DNA of 64,000 nucleotides, from contig DASUSI010000161.1 of assembly GCA_036375165.1 (NCBI GenBank), positions 1 to 64,000 of the forward strand, written 5' to 3'. The notes under the pieces were generated by a model. It was not told where the DNA came from. It worked only from the letters and a program-made list of their open reading frames with translations, and made no database searches. Positions 41,814 to 50,638 of the stretch are shown piece by piece (the stretch's first letter is position 1; each line of letters starts with the position of its first letter). The stretch comes from WHSM01 sp036375165 (GTDB taxonomy: Bacteria > Actinomycetota > Actinomycetes > Mycobacteriales > Micromonosporaceae). Made by a program: the position numbers and the translations under genes.

Positions 41814-43478
41814 CTACCTCAGCTTGTGACGGAGCAGCTTGCCGGTCGAGTTACGCGGCAGTTCGTCGATGAACGCCACGTCACGCGGCACCTTGAACCT
41901 GGCCAGGTGCGCCTTCACGTACCCGCGTACCTCCTCGGGGGTCAGTTCGGTACCCGGTTGCGGGACCACGAACGCTTTCAGACGCCCGCCGAATTCGGCG
42001 TCGGGCACTCCGATCACCGCGGCGTCGCTGATCTTCTCGTGTTCGACCAGGATGTTCTCCACCTCGCCCGGATAGACGTTCTCGCCGCCGGAGACGATCA
42101 TGTCGTCGGACCGGCCGTCGATGAACAGCAGGCCGGTGGCGTCGAAGTGCCCGATGTCGCCGGAGTCCAGTAGTCCGTCGATCTCCTCCTTGGTGCCGCC
42201 TCCGGTGTAGCCGCCGAATGTCAGGCCGCTGCCCACGAAGATCCGCCCCTGCCGATCGGGTCCGGTGATCTGGTTTCCGTTCTCGTCGTACAGCCGTACC
42301 CGGCAGCCGACCGGTGAACGCCCGACCGTGCCAGGGGCCTGCCGCCAGTCGGCGGGTGTGGCGACGGTGGCCACCGCGACCTCGGTGGACCCGTAGAGGT
42401 TGTAGAGCACCTCACCGAACGCCTTCGTGGCCCGGTTTCCCAGTTCGGGAGAGAGCGCCGATCCGGCACTGAACACGATGCGCAGCGAGGAGGTGTCGTA
42501 CCGGGCCAGGGTTTCCTCGTCGAGGTCGAGGACGCGCTGCAGCATCGTGGGTACGAGCACCAGGCCGGTGCAGCGGTACCGGTCGATCAGGGCCACCACC
42601 CGCTCGGGGTCGAACCGGCGGGCCAGCACGGTGATGCACGCCAGTGCCAGTTGCATCACGAACTGCGACAGTCCGGTGGCGTGGAACAGCGGCGACGCGA
42701 TCAGCGTGGCCTCGTTGCGCCGGTAGGGCACCCGGTCCAGGAATTCGGCGGCGGCGAGCGCGGAGCGCACCTGTCGCGGTGCGCCTTTCGGGATGCCGGT
42801 GGTGCCGCTGGTCAGGAGGACGATCCCGCCGGGTTCGCTGGGTGCCGGGAGGTCCGTGTCATCGGTTTCGGTGATCAGTCGCTGCAGCGTGGTGAGTTCG
42901 GGGGCGTTCCTGTCCGGCACCCTGGCGCGGTCCGGTACGGCGGTGGGGTCGTCGACCCAGGCCAGGTAACGCCGGATGGTTGCCGGCAGGGGGTCCACGA
43001 GCGGGGTGAACTCCTGGTCGTACACGATGCCGACGATGCCTTCCCGTGCCACGACGTCGGCGAGCTGACGTCCGGCGAACCCGGTGTTCAGCAGCACCGC
43101 GCGGGCCCCCAGTTTCGCGGCGGCGAAGATGCTGTCCAGAAACCACCGGTGGTCCCGGCACAGCAGGCCGATCACGTCGCCGGGTTTCAGGGCGGTGGAC
43201 CGCCAGGCTCGTGCCAGCGCGTTGGACCTGCGGTCCAGTTGGGAGAAGCTGAGCTCGCCCAGTTCGTCGACGAGGCCGATGGCGTCCGGGTCGCGTCGCG
43301 CGGCCACCTTCACCGCCCCGGCGAACGGTCCGAGTTGGCGTACCGCCAGCACCGAGCGCAACATCTCGTCCGGCCGGGTGAACCGGGCCAGGCCCGCCTC
43401 CCGCAGCACCTGGACACTCCGGAAGGCGTCGGTCACCTGGGAGGCCGCCTGCCGTACCCGTGCGAAGACGTCGGGCAT
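41814..43478 (-). CDS. Acyl-CoA synthetase (AMP-forming), tandem paralogue
   Basis: 554 residues from the ATG at 43478, supported by GGAGG. LLTSGTTGIPKGAPR, YNLYGSTEVAVAT, GDIGHFDATG, DDMIVSGGENVYPGEVE and PRNSTGKLLRHKL are present. It aligns end to end with the neighbour at 40167. The enoyl-CoA-hydratase-like gene lies upstream on the same strand, which suggests a short fatty- or carboxylic-acid catabolic unit. Confidence 0.9.
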   Translation of the reverse strand: MPDVFARVRQAASQVTDAFRSVQVLREAGLARFTRPDEMLRSVLAVRQLGPFAGAVKVAARRDPDAIGLVDELGELSFSQLDRRSNALARAWRSTALKPGDVIGLLCRDHRWFLDSIFAAAKLGARAVLLNTGFAGRQLADVVAREGIVGIVYDQEFTPLVDPLPATIRRYLAWVDDPTAVPDRARVPDRNAPELTTLQRLITETDDTDLPAPSEPGGIVLLTSGTTGIPKGAPRQVRSALAAAEFLDRVPYRRNEATLIASPLFHATGLSQFVMQLALACITVLARRFDPERVVALIDRYRCTGLVLVPTMLQRVLDLDEETLARYDTSSLRIVFSAGSALSPELGNRATKAFGEVLYNLYGSTEVAVATVATPADWRQAPGTVGRSPVGCRVRLYDENGNQITGPDRQGRIFVGSGLTFGGYTGGGTKEEIDGLLDSGDIGHFDATGLLFIDGRSDDMIVSGGENVYPGEVENILVEHEKISDAAVIGVPDAEFGGRLKAFVVPQPGTELTPEEVRGYVKAHLARFKVPRDVAFIDELPRNSTGKLLRHKLR

Positions 43479-43613
43479 CGCACCTCCAGCGCGTCCGTTA
43501 CCAGGCGGTAACAACTTCTTCCCTGGAAGGTAAAGGTCGCCGCTGAGAAAGACCAGAGCTTGCCGGGTTGCATCGCGGTGCGTGCCGCCATGGATGCGTT
43601 CAGTGACCGGCTG

Positions 43614-44333
43614 TCAACGGCCCTCGAACCGGGGCGGTCGACTCTCCGCTCGCGCCCGGCGGGCCTCCCGGGCGTCCTCGCTGGTCCAGCACGCCTGGAA
43701 CGCCTCATCCAGTCGTGGGTCGGAGGTGTCCGGGGTGTTCAGGGCCAGTTTGTTGTACGCCAGGGTGAGCGGGGCCAGCGCCGCGATCTCGGTCGCCCAG
43801 CCAACCGCGGCTCTCAGGTCGCCCAGCCGGTCCACCAGGCCGTGGCGGTACGCCCGGTCCGCCGGCAACGTGTCGCAGCCCAGCAGGACGGACCGGGCGG
43901 CACCGCCCCCGGCGAGCGACGCCAACCGGCGTACCGTCCAAGCGTCGACCGCCAGTCCGAGCCTCGCGGTGGGAATCCCGAAGGCCGCGCCCGGTGCCGC
44001 GACCCGCAGGTCGCAGGCGATCGCGAGCTGGGTCCCGGCCCCGATCGCCGGTCCGTTGACCGCGGCGAGCACCGGCACCGGAATCTCGATGATCAGCCGC
44101 AGCAGGCGGTACAGGGCGTCCATGAACGCCTCCCCGTACACCTGGTTGAGGTCCGCTCCGGCGCAGAACGCGCTGCCCTCCCCGGTGATGACGACAGAAC
44201 GTGCCCGGTCCGCGACGGCAGCCCGCAGCGCCCGGGTGAGTTCGTCGCAGTGCTCGATGTCGAGGGCGTTGCGCTGTCGTGGCCGGTCGATCCGCAGCAC
44301 CGCCACCCCTGAACTGGTCTGGGACCGGATCAT
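43614..44333 (-). CDS. Enoyl-CoA hydratase/isomerase-like protein with altered active site
   Basis: 239 residues from the ATG at 44333; the longer upstream frame is antisense to the DinB gene. SAFCAGADLNQVYG and GPAIGAGTQLAIACDL supply the oxyanion hole and CoA site of the crotonase fold. In true hydratases the next block reads PExxxG with two catalytic Glu; here it is GIPTARLGLAVDAWTVRRL, and neither Glu is at the usual place. It may be an isomerase, a thioesterase-like member or a non-catalytic one. It stands 135 bases upstream of the ligase pair. Confidence 0.85.
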   Translation of the reverse strand: MIRSQTSSGVAVLRIDRPRQRNALDIEHCDELTRALRAAVADRARSVVITGEGSAFCAGADLNQVYGEAFMDALYRLLRLIIEIPVPVLAAVNGPAIGAGTQLAIACDLRVAAPGAAFGIPTARLGLAVDAWTVRRLASLAGGGAARSVLLGCDTLPADRAYRHGLVDRLGDLRAAVGWATEIAALAPLTLAYNKLALNTPDTSDPRLDEAFQACWTSEDAREARRARAESRPPRFEGR

Positions 44334-44424
44334 CCGCTCATCCTGACCGACCGCCCCGCGAGTGTCCCCGTGCTGTGACCAAATCGGCGTGCGCGTCGGG
44401 TGGCCAGCGGGCAGCATGGCCGGT

Positions 44425-44943
44425 ATGACCTGGATCGCACCGCAGATCACCCGCGAGGACGAGCCGTACGTCGCCGGCGAGCGCACGATGCTGGAAGGCT
44501 GGCTCAACTTACACCGGCAGACCCTGCTCCAGAAGTGTGCCGGGCTGACCGCCGAGCAGCTCAAGCAGCGCAGCGTGGAGCCTTCCTCGCTGTCACTGCT
44601 CGGCTTGGTGCGCCACATGTCCGAGGTGGAGCGGGCGTGGTTCCGCCGTGGGGTCGCCGGTGAGGACCTCACCCCGATCTACTACACCGCGGACAATCCG
44701 GACGGCGAATTCGACGACGTGGCCGACGCGGACCCGGAGGCTGACTTCGCCCTCTTCCGTACCGAGGTGGAACTGGCGGACAAGGCAGCCCAGGGACGTT
44801 CGCTCGATGAGACGTTCCTGGGCCGGCGCGGTAAGGACATCTGCCTGCGCTGGGTCTACATCCACATGATCGAGGAGTACGCACGGCACAACGGCCACGC
44901 TGACCTCCTGCGGGAACGTATCGACGGGGTCACCGGTTCCTGA
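44425..44943 (+). CDS. DinB/DUF664 family protein (contains a TTA codon)
   Basis: 172 residues from the ATG at 44425 (an alternative ATG is at 44416). A four-helix DinB-like fold is indicated by LVRHMSEVERAWFRR (His of the metal site) and WVYIHMIEEYARHNGHADLLRE (two more His). Actinobacterial members include mycothiol-dependent transferases. Codon 29 (44509-44511) is TTA, rare in such DNA and in Streptomyces read by the developmentally controlled bldA tRNA, so expression could be growth-phase dependent. Confidence 0.85.
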   Translation: MTWIAPQITREDEPYVAGERTMLEGWLNLHRQTLLQKCAGLTAEQLKQRSVEPSSLSLLGLVRHMSEVERAWFRRGVAGEDLTPIYYTADNPDGEFDDVADADPEADFALFRTEVELADKAAQGRSLDETFLGRRGKDICLRWVYIHMIEEYARHNGHADLLRERIDGVTGS

Positions 44944-45606
44944 TCACAGCCATCCCGGACGCACCAGGCCGGTCTCGTAGGCGATCACCACGAGCTGCGC
45001 CCGGTCCCGGGCCCGCAACTTGATCATGGCCCGGCTGACATGGGTCTTCGCGGTGGCCGGGCTGACCACGAGCTTCGCCGCGATCTCCTCGTTGCTCAGC
45101 CCGCCAGCCACCAGGGACACCACCTCACGCTCCCGGTCGGTCAACGCGTTCAACACCGCAGCCGGCCGGGGTGCCTTGGTACGGGTGGCGAATTCGGCGA
45201 TCAGCCGCCGGGTGACCCCGGGGGAGAGCAACCCGTCCCCAACCGCGACCACCCGTATCGCCCGGATCAGATCGGCCGGTTCGGTGTCCTTCACCAGGAA
45301 TCCGCTGGCCCCCACCCGGAGCGCCTCGAACACGTACTCGTCCAGGTCGAACGTGGTCAGGATGACCACCCGGACGGTTTCGCAGCGCGGCTCCGCGACG
45401 ATCCGCCGGGTCGCCTCCAGGCCGTCCACATTGGGCATTCGGATATCCATCAGAACGACGTCCGGGACGTGTCTCCGGGAGAGTTCGAACGCCTCACCGC
45501 CGTCGCCGGCCTCGGCCACCACCGTGATGTCGGTCTCCGGACCGAGCAGCGCCCGGAACCCGGCTCGGACCAGTGCCTGGTCGTCGGCCAGCAGTACCTT
45601 GATCAT
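44944..45606 (-). CDS. NarL/LuxR-type response regulator
   Basis: 220 residues from the ATG at 45606, overlapping the kinase stop by four bases. The receiver domain has DDQALVRAG, a phospho-acceptor Asp in VVLMDIRMPNVDG, and the KD pair in FLVKDTEP. The C-terminal GerE/LuxR HTH is LTDREREVVSLVAGGLSNEEIA. It is the partner of the histidine kinase immediately upstream. The target genes are unknown. Confidence 0.95.
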   Translation of the reverse strand: MIKVLLADDQALVRAGFRALLGPETDITVVAEAGDGGEAFELSRRHVPDVVLMDIRMPNVDGLEATRRIVAEPRCETVRVVILTTFDLDEYVFEALRVGASGFLVKDTEPADLIRAIRVVAVGDGLLSPGVTRRLIAEFATRTKAPRPAAVLNALTDREREVVSLVAGGLSNEEIAAKLVVSPATAKTHVSRAMIKLRARDRAQLVVIAYETGLVRPGWL

Positions 45607-46820
45607 GGGACCTCTTCCTCCGGCGTCAAAGGGAGTACGGCATGCACCCGGAACCCGCCACCGCGACGTGGGCCGGCAGCCAGCGAGCCGCCCAGGGCCC
45701 GGGCACGTTCCCGCATTCCGGCGATCCCGGTGCCACTTCCGTCGGTGTCGGCCGTGTCGCCGGTTCCGTCGTCCTCGACGGCGAGGGTGAGCCTGGCATC
45801 CTCGTACTCCACCCGGACCCACACCGTGCTGGCCGCCGCGTGGCGGTGCGCGTTGGTCAGTGCCTCCTGGATGATTCGGTACGCCGCCAGGTCGGTCCCG
45901 GCGGGAAGCGGGCGCGGAGTGCCCACCACCTGTTTGCGGACCGTGATTCCGGCGGCGGTGGTACGGGCGAGCAACGCGTCCAGTCGCCGAAGGCTGGGGG
46001 CCGGGTCCCGGGGGGCGTGCTCATCGACCCGCCGCAGGACCCCGAGGGTGGCCCGCAGTTCCCGGAGCGTGTCCCGGCTGGCGTCTTTGATCGCCTGGAG
46101 TGCTGTGCGGGCCGGCTCGGGTAGCTCGTCGGCCAGATGCAGGGCCACGCCTGCCTGAATGTTGATCATCGAGATGTTGTGGGCGAGTACGTCGTGCAAC
46201 TCCCGGGCGATCCGTAACCGTTCCTCGTCCGCGACCTGTCGGGCCCGCTGCTCCTGGGCCCGTTCCGCCTCGGCGAGCCGCTCCCGCCGGAACCGGACCG
46301 CCTCGGCGACCAGCAGCACCACCAGCACCCACGCCAGGCTGCCGAGCGTGCTCGCCAGTGAGGGCCCTGGAGCCCGGCCGACCAGGTACTGCAGGACCAA
46401 CGCCACGACCGGGCCGGCGGTCCCGATCAGCCACGCGGCCTGGCGGCGGCCCTGCCAAACGGCGTTCAGCAGCGCCATCACCACGGAGAGGAAGACCGGA
46501 CCGTACCGGTAGCCGAGCACCAGGTATCCGGTGACCGCGACCGCGTTGACCGCCAGCACCCACACCGGGAACCGGCGCCGGAACACCAGAGCCAGTGGGC
46601 CGACGACGAGTAGCAGGTACCCCAGCGCGTCCACCGGCAGCCGGTCGGCGTTGTAGCCGCGCTCGCCCCATGGAGGACCTTCCGGGCCTGGACCCGCCGG
46701 GCCGGGGTCCAGCCAGTGTTGGCTGGCCAGGGCGCTCCCACCGACCTGCACGACCAGGACCAGCAGGGCGAGCAACCCGGTCCGGGCGTCGAACCAGCGC
46801 TGCGCCGGCGGCTCGTTCAT
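45603..46820 (-). CDS. Membrane sensor histidine kinase (HisKA_3 type)
   Basis: 405 residues from the ATG at 46820. Five or so N-terminal membrane helices (for example LLALLVLVVQVGGSAL and VWVLAVNAVAVTGYLVL) with no large extracellular domain. A coiled linker ERLAEAERAQEQRARQVADE leads to the dimerisation helix RIARELHDVLAHNISM with the phospho-His, and then the ATPase domain (EALTNAHRHA, DDGTGDTADT, GIAGMRERA). This is the DesK/NarX-like class that signals to LuxR-type regulators. Confidence 0.93.
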   Translation of the reverse strand: MNEPPAQRWFDARTGLLALLVLVVQVGGSALASQHWLDPGPAGPGPEGPPWGERGYNADRLPVDALGYLLLVVGPLALVFRRRFPVWVLAVNAVAVTGYLVLGYRYGPVFLSVVMALLNAVWQGRRQAAWLIGTAGPVVALVLQYLVGRAPGPSLASTLGSLAWVLVVLLVAEAVRFRRERLAEAERAQEQRARQVADEERLRIARELHDVLAHNISMINIQAGVALHLADELPEPARTALQAIKDASRDTLRELRATLGVLRRVDEHAPRDPAPSLRRLDALLARTTAAGITVRKQVVGTPRPLPAGTDLAAYRIIQEALTNAHRHAAASTVWVRVEYEDARLTLAVEDDGTGDTADTDGSGTGIAGMRERARALGGSLAAGPRRGGGFRVHAVLPLTPEEEVP

Positions 46821-47082
46821 GGCACAGTTCGCCCTCGTGTTGGGTGGCGGGGGCCCGCAGGGCACCCGGGCGGGATGGGATGTCCCATGGCAGCCAACGC
46901 TAGGGCAGGAACCGTGGCCCCCGCCTCGGCCAGCCGCGGGTCCCGGCGCTACCCCCGGCGGCGCAGCGGGCACCGGACTGGTACGCCCAACGTGGTACGA
47001 ACGGCCCGGGAGCCTTCGGATCGGCGGCTGCCGGCACCAGCCGGTTACTCTGTGCCGCGACCTACGTCGAGGGGGGCACGAG

Positions 47083-48405
47083 GTGAGACGCAGATTCGTG
47101 CTGGTGTCCCTCGCGGTCACCGCGATGGTGATTCTGGTCTTCGCGATACCGCTCGCCCTGCTGGTACGGGTGTTGGCCGCACACCGGGCGATCTGGGACG
47201 CGGAGTTGCAGGCGGCGGGGATCGCCTCGGTCCTGGTCCTGACCACCGATCCGGACGACGTGAACCAGGCGTTGCGGAACACCCGCGCCGGCCGGAAGGG
47301 TCACGTGCTGGTCCACCTGCCAGGCAGGCCATCGGTCGGGAACGGCAAGGGCTGGGTGTCCCGGGACGTTCTGGAACGGATCGGCGACCAGCCCGACACC
47401 GTCGCCGTCACCGGCGGGAAGGCACACGTGAGACCCGTGCCGCTGGGCGAGCGCACCGCGGTGATCGAGGTCTTCATCCCGGACGAGTTGCTGACCAGCC
47501 ATGTGGTGATGGCCTGGGTGGTGCTCGGCGGCCTGGGGATCGGGATGCTGCTCGCCTCGGCGGTGCTGGCCGACCGGCTCGCCTCCGGTGTGGTCTGCGC
47601 GACTCAGCGGCTGGCAGGTGTGGCGACCCGGCTCGGGGAAGGCGACCTGGGAGTGCGTGTGCAGCCGAGCGGCACCCCGGAGATCGCGACTGTCGGTGCC
47701 GCGTTCAACACCCTGGCCGACCGGTTTCAGGTGCTGCTGGCGAACGAGCGGGAACTGATCGCGGATCTGTCGCATCGGCTGCGTACCCCGTTGACGGCGT
47801 TACGGCTGAACGCCGAGTCGATGCCAATGGGGGAGGCCCGGCAGCGGGTGTTGACCGCGGCGGCGAACCTGGAGCGCGAGGTGGACGCGATCATCCGGCA
47901 GGCCCGCCGCCCGTTGGCGATGCGGCGAGCCGCCAGGTGTGAGCTCGTGGCGCTGGTCCGGGACCGGATGCGGACTTGGTCGGCGCTGGCCGACGACCAG
48001 GGACGGCGGTGGTTGCTGGACGCCCCGGACCATCCGATCTGGGTGCCGGTGAGCGGCTCCGACATCGCCGCCGCGGTGGACGCGATCGTGGGAAACGTGT
48101 TCCGGCACACGCCGGAAGGAACGCCGTACCAGGTACGGATCCGGGAGTCGCGGGCGTGCGTGGTGCTTTCGGTTGACGACGGGGGACCGGGCATCGCCGA
48201 GCCCTGGGCGGCGTTGCGGCGCGGAGCCAGCGGTGGTGCCTCCACCGGTCTGGGGACCGACATCGCGCGCCGGGTGGCCGAGCAGGCGGGTGGCGGCATT
48301 GAGATCGGTCGGGGACCGCTCGGCGGTGCCAGCGTCACCCTGACGCTGCGAACCACGGAGGTCGCGACCACCGGGCCGGTACCCGACAAAGCCGTTGACG
48401 CCTGA
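47083..48405 (+). CDS. Sensor histidine kinase with HAMP domain
   Basis: 440 residues from a GTG at 47083. Helix 1 (VLVSLAVTAMVILVFAIPLALLV) and helix 2 (VMAWVVLGGLGIGMLLASAVL) flank a 130-residue extracytoplasmic sensor. A HAMP domain follows, then the H-box DLSHRLRTPLTAL, N-box DAIVGNVFRHTPE and G-boxes. The likely partner is the OmpR-type regulator at 49330-50013, although a secreted M23 peptidase gene stands between them. A TTA codon is present at 47800-47802. Confidence 0.92.
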   Translation: MRRRFVLVSLAVTAMVILVFAIPLALLVRVLAAHRAIWDAELQAAGIASVLVLTTDPDDVNQALRNTRAGRKGHVLVHLPGRPSVGNGKGWVSRDVLERIGDQPDTVAVTGGKAHVRPVPLGERTAVIEVFIPDELLTSHVVMAWVVLGGLGIGMLLASAVLADRLASGVVCATQRLAGVATRLGEGDLGVRVQPSGTPEIATVGAAFNTLADRFQVLLANERELIADLSHRLRTPLTALRLNAESMPMGEARQRVLTAAANLEREVDAIIRQARRPLAMRRAARCELVALVRDRMRTWSALADDQGRRWLLDAPDHPIWVPVSGSDIAAAVDAIVGNVFRHTPEGTPYQVRIRESRACVVLSVDDGGPGIAEPWAALRRGASGGASTGLGTDIARRVAEQAGGGIEIGRGPLGGASVTLTLRTTEVATTGPVPDKAVDA

Positions 48406-48516
48406 CCCTCTTGCGGCCCCACCCTCTGGTAACCAACCGTCATTCATCTTATTCTCGATGAAGTATTTTTTCGTGGACCTGCCGGGAGTTTCCGGTTTGG
48501 TTCGAGGGGAGGCTCC

Positions 48517-49296
48517 ATGATCGCCTTGTCCAGTCTCCGTCTTCCGGCCGCGTTATTGAGCGCCGCCGTGATCGGTGCCATCTCGGCCGTCGTTGTGGTG
48601 GCGTCACCGGCGGAAGCCCGCCCGGCGTTCTCCAACCCGTTCCGGTGCAGCCAGACCTGGACCGGCTCCACCCGCTCCGGCCACAGCCCGGCCTATGCGG
48701 TCGACTACAACCGCACCGACGACTTCGGTGATGCGGTGCTCGCCTCCGCGGGCGGCACCGTCTCCCGGGTGGAGAACGAGGGCAGCGTCAGCTACGGCCT
48801 GTGGATCGAGATCGACCACGGCGGCGGCTGGCGGACCCGCTACGCCCACCTGTCCGGCGAGTTCGTCACGCTCAACGCGTCGGTGTTCAAGGGGCAGCAG
48901 ATCGGCACCGTCGGCAGTACCGGCGGCTCCACCGGCCCGCACCTGCACTACGAACAGCGGTTGAACGGCAGCGCCGTCAAGATCATCGTCGATGGTGTTT
49001 CGGTCTTCTACTACGGTGACCGCAGCTACACCAGCGGCAACATCTGCGTCGGCCCGGCCGGGACCGTCAACACCGCTGGTTCGCCGCTGACCGTGCGTTC
49101 GGGGACCAGCACGGGCACCACCGCGATCGGGTCCGTGCCGGACGGCGGCACCATCTACCTGAGGTGCCAGGTCCAAGGTCAGTCCATCACCGGCACCTAT
49201 GGCACGTCCAGTTGGTGGGACCGGATCGGCGCCGGGTACGTCGCCGACGCGTACGTCAACACCGGCTCAGACGGCAGGGTCGCGCCGCTGTGCTGA
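48517..49296 (+). CDS. Secreted M23 peptidase (LytM) with SH3-like tail
   Basis: 259 residues with a signal peptide to about residue 35 (VVASPAEA|RP). The M23 core has HSPAYAVDYN (metal His/Asp), TRYAHLSG and GPHLHYE (metal His). A C-terminal SH3b-like region (LTVRSGTSTGTTAIGSV) should bind wall polymers. It cuts peptide cross-links in peptidoglycan. Placed between a kinase and its probable regulator, it may be their target in wall stress or morphogenesis. Codon 13 (48553-48555) is TTA. Confidence 0.9.
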   Translation: MIALSSLRLPAALLSAAVIGAISAVVVVASPAEARPAFSNPFRCSQTWTGSTRSGHSPAYAVDYNRTDDFGDAVLASAGGTVSRVENEGSVSYGLWIEIDHGGGWRTRYAHLSGEFVTLNASVFKGQQIGTVGSTGGSTGPHLHYEQRLNGSAVKIIVDGVSVFYYGDRSYTSGNICVGPAGTVNTAGSPLTVRSGTSTGTTAIGSVPDGGTIYLRCQVQGQSITGTYGTSSWWDRIGAGYVADAYVNTGSDGRVAPLC

Positions 49297-49329
49297 TCGG
49301 CTTCTGATCGACCCGCCACCGGCTGGCAC

Positions 49330-50013
49330 CTAGCGCTCCGGCGGCGTCAGCTTGACGCCGACCCCGCGCACGGTGTGCAGGTACCGTGGCTGCGCCGCAG
49401 TCTCCCCCAGTTTGCGGCGCAGCCACGACACATGTACGTCGATGGTCTGGTCGTCCCGGCTGTAGGGCTGCCGCCAGACCTCGGCCAGCAACTCGCCACG
49501 GCTGACCACGCGCCCCGGGCGGGCCGCCAGGTACGTCAGCAGATCGAATTCCCGCCGGGAGAGTTGCAGCAGGTCCCCGTCCAGGGTCACCTCGCGGGCC
49601 TCCGGATCGATCCGCAACCCGCCGACACAGATCTGGGTGACCGGCGGCTCGGTACGCACCCGCCGCAGCACCGCTCCGATCCGGGCCGCCAGATGGTCCG
49701 CCGAAAACGGCTTCACCACGTAGTCGTCGGCGCCGGCCCGCAACAGCCGTACGATTTCCGGTTCCGAGTCGTGGGCGGTCGCGATGATGACCGGGACCGT
49801 GGAAACCGCCCGGATCATCCGTAGCACCGAACCGCCGTGCAGATCCGGGAGCCCAAGGTCGAGGACCACCACCGCGGGCTGCCATTCGGTGACATCCCGG
49901 ATCCCCGACATCGCCTCACCGCAGGAGCGCACGGTGTAGCCCCGTTCCCGAAGGGCCCGTACCAGCGCCAGCCGAATTTCGGTGTCGTCCTCGATGAGTA
50001 GGACTTTCCCCAT
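49330..50013 (-). CDS. OmpR/PhoB-type response regulator
   Basis: 227 residues from the ATG at 50013. Receiver: EDDTEIRLAL, Asp in VVVLDLGLPDLHG, KPFSADHL. The winged-helix effector domain: LSRREFDLLTYLAARPGRVV, DVHVSWLRRKLG, TVRGVGVKL. It is convergent with the M23 gene and probably pairs with the HAMP kinase at 47083. The gene at 50041 starts 27 bases away in the opposite direction, so regulation of that gene is also plausible. Confidence 0.94.
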   Translation of the reverse strand: MGKVLLIEDDTEIRLALVRALRERGYTVRSCGEAMSGIRDVTEWQPAVVVLDLGLPDLHGGSVLRMIRAVSTVPVIIATAHDSEPEIVRLLRAGADDYVVKPFSADHLAARIGAVLRRVRTEPPVTQICVGGLRIDPEAREVTLDGDLLQLSRREFDLLTYLAARPGRVVSRGELLAEVWRQPYSRDDQTIDVHVSWLRRKLGETAAQPRYLHTVRGVGVKLTPPER

Positions 50014-50040
50014 ACCCGACAAACTACTGGCTCCGGCACA

Positions 50041-50616
50041 ATGACCTCCGTGCGACGTGCGACGGGACCACTGCTGGCAGCCTGGCTGGTGGCCACCTTC
50101 GGCGCGGTGTGGGTGGCGTGGTTCAGCGTGCACCCGGTGACCGAACTCGGGTTCGGCAAGCGCCCCGCGGTGCCACGTCCGGAGATCGCCGATTCGCCGC
50201 CGTACGACTCCAACGACCCCTCCGAGTCACTGTCCCGGCACGTCCGGAATCCGGCCGCCGACCGTCCTACCGGGACCTCCCCCCGACCCTGGACGACCGG
50301 CGCTCCCTCGTTGACGAAGAAGCCTTCCCCCTCACCACCGACGGGTTCGGTCACGCCGAGCCCGGTGACGCCCAGCACCGGTACGAGCACGGTCTACCGG
50401 GAGGCGTCCGCCGACGGCGGTACCGCCACCTTCGAGTACACCGAGGAGGGGGATGTCAACCTGTTCGAGGTGCGGCCCAACCCTGGCTGGAGGGTGATCG
50501 CCTACCGCTACTCCCGGGACTGGCTGGAGGTTGAGTTCTCCACGTACGGACGCCGTTCGATCATGGTCGCGTACCTCGATCGCGGTCTGGCGAGGGTGTA
50601 CACGATCGAGCAGTGA
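50041..50616 (+). CDS. Uncharacterised single-helix membrane or secreted protein
   Basis: 191 residues: an N-terminal membrane segment (GPLLAAWLVATFGAVWVAW), a long Pro/Ser/Thr-rich linker (about 45-125), and a small C-terminal beta-rich domain (GTATFEYTEEGDVNLFEVRPN, then RVIAYRYSRDWLEVEFS). I do not recognise the family. It is divergent from the OmpR-type regulator. Confidence 0.75.
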   Translation: MTSVRRATGPLLAAWLVATFGAVWVAWFSVHPVTELGFGKRPAVPRPEIADSPPYDSNDPSESLSRHVRNPAADRPTGTSPRPWTTGAPSLTKKPSPSPPTGSVTPSPVTPSTGTSTVYREASADGGTATFEYTEEGDVNLFEVRPNPGWRVIAYRYSRDWLEVEFSTYGRRSIMVAYLDRGLARVYTIEQ

Positions 50617-50638
50617 ACCGCCTGAGCGGGAAGGCCGG

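Noticed and set aside
46819..47082. Extension of the HAMP kinase to 46819
   Set aside because: The extra 88 codons read Pro/Gly/Arg-rich and overlap the divergent kinase's promoter. The GTG at 47083 fits a signal-anchor start.
48430..48516. A c-di-AMP (ydaO) riboswitch before the M23 peptidase
   Set aside because: These riboswitches often precede wall hydrolases, but the leader here is too short and lacks the conserved core.
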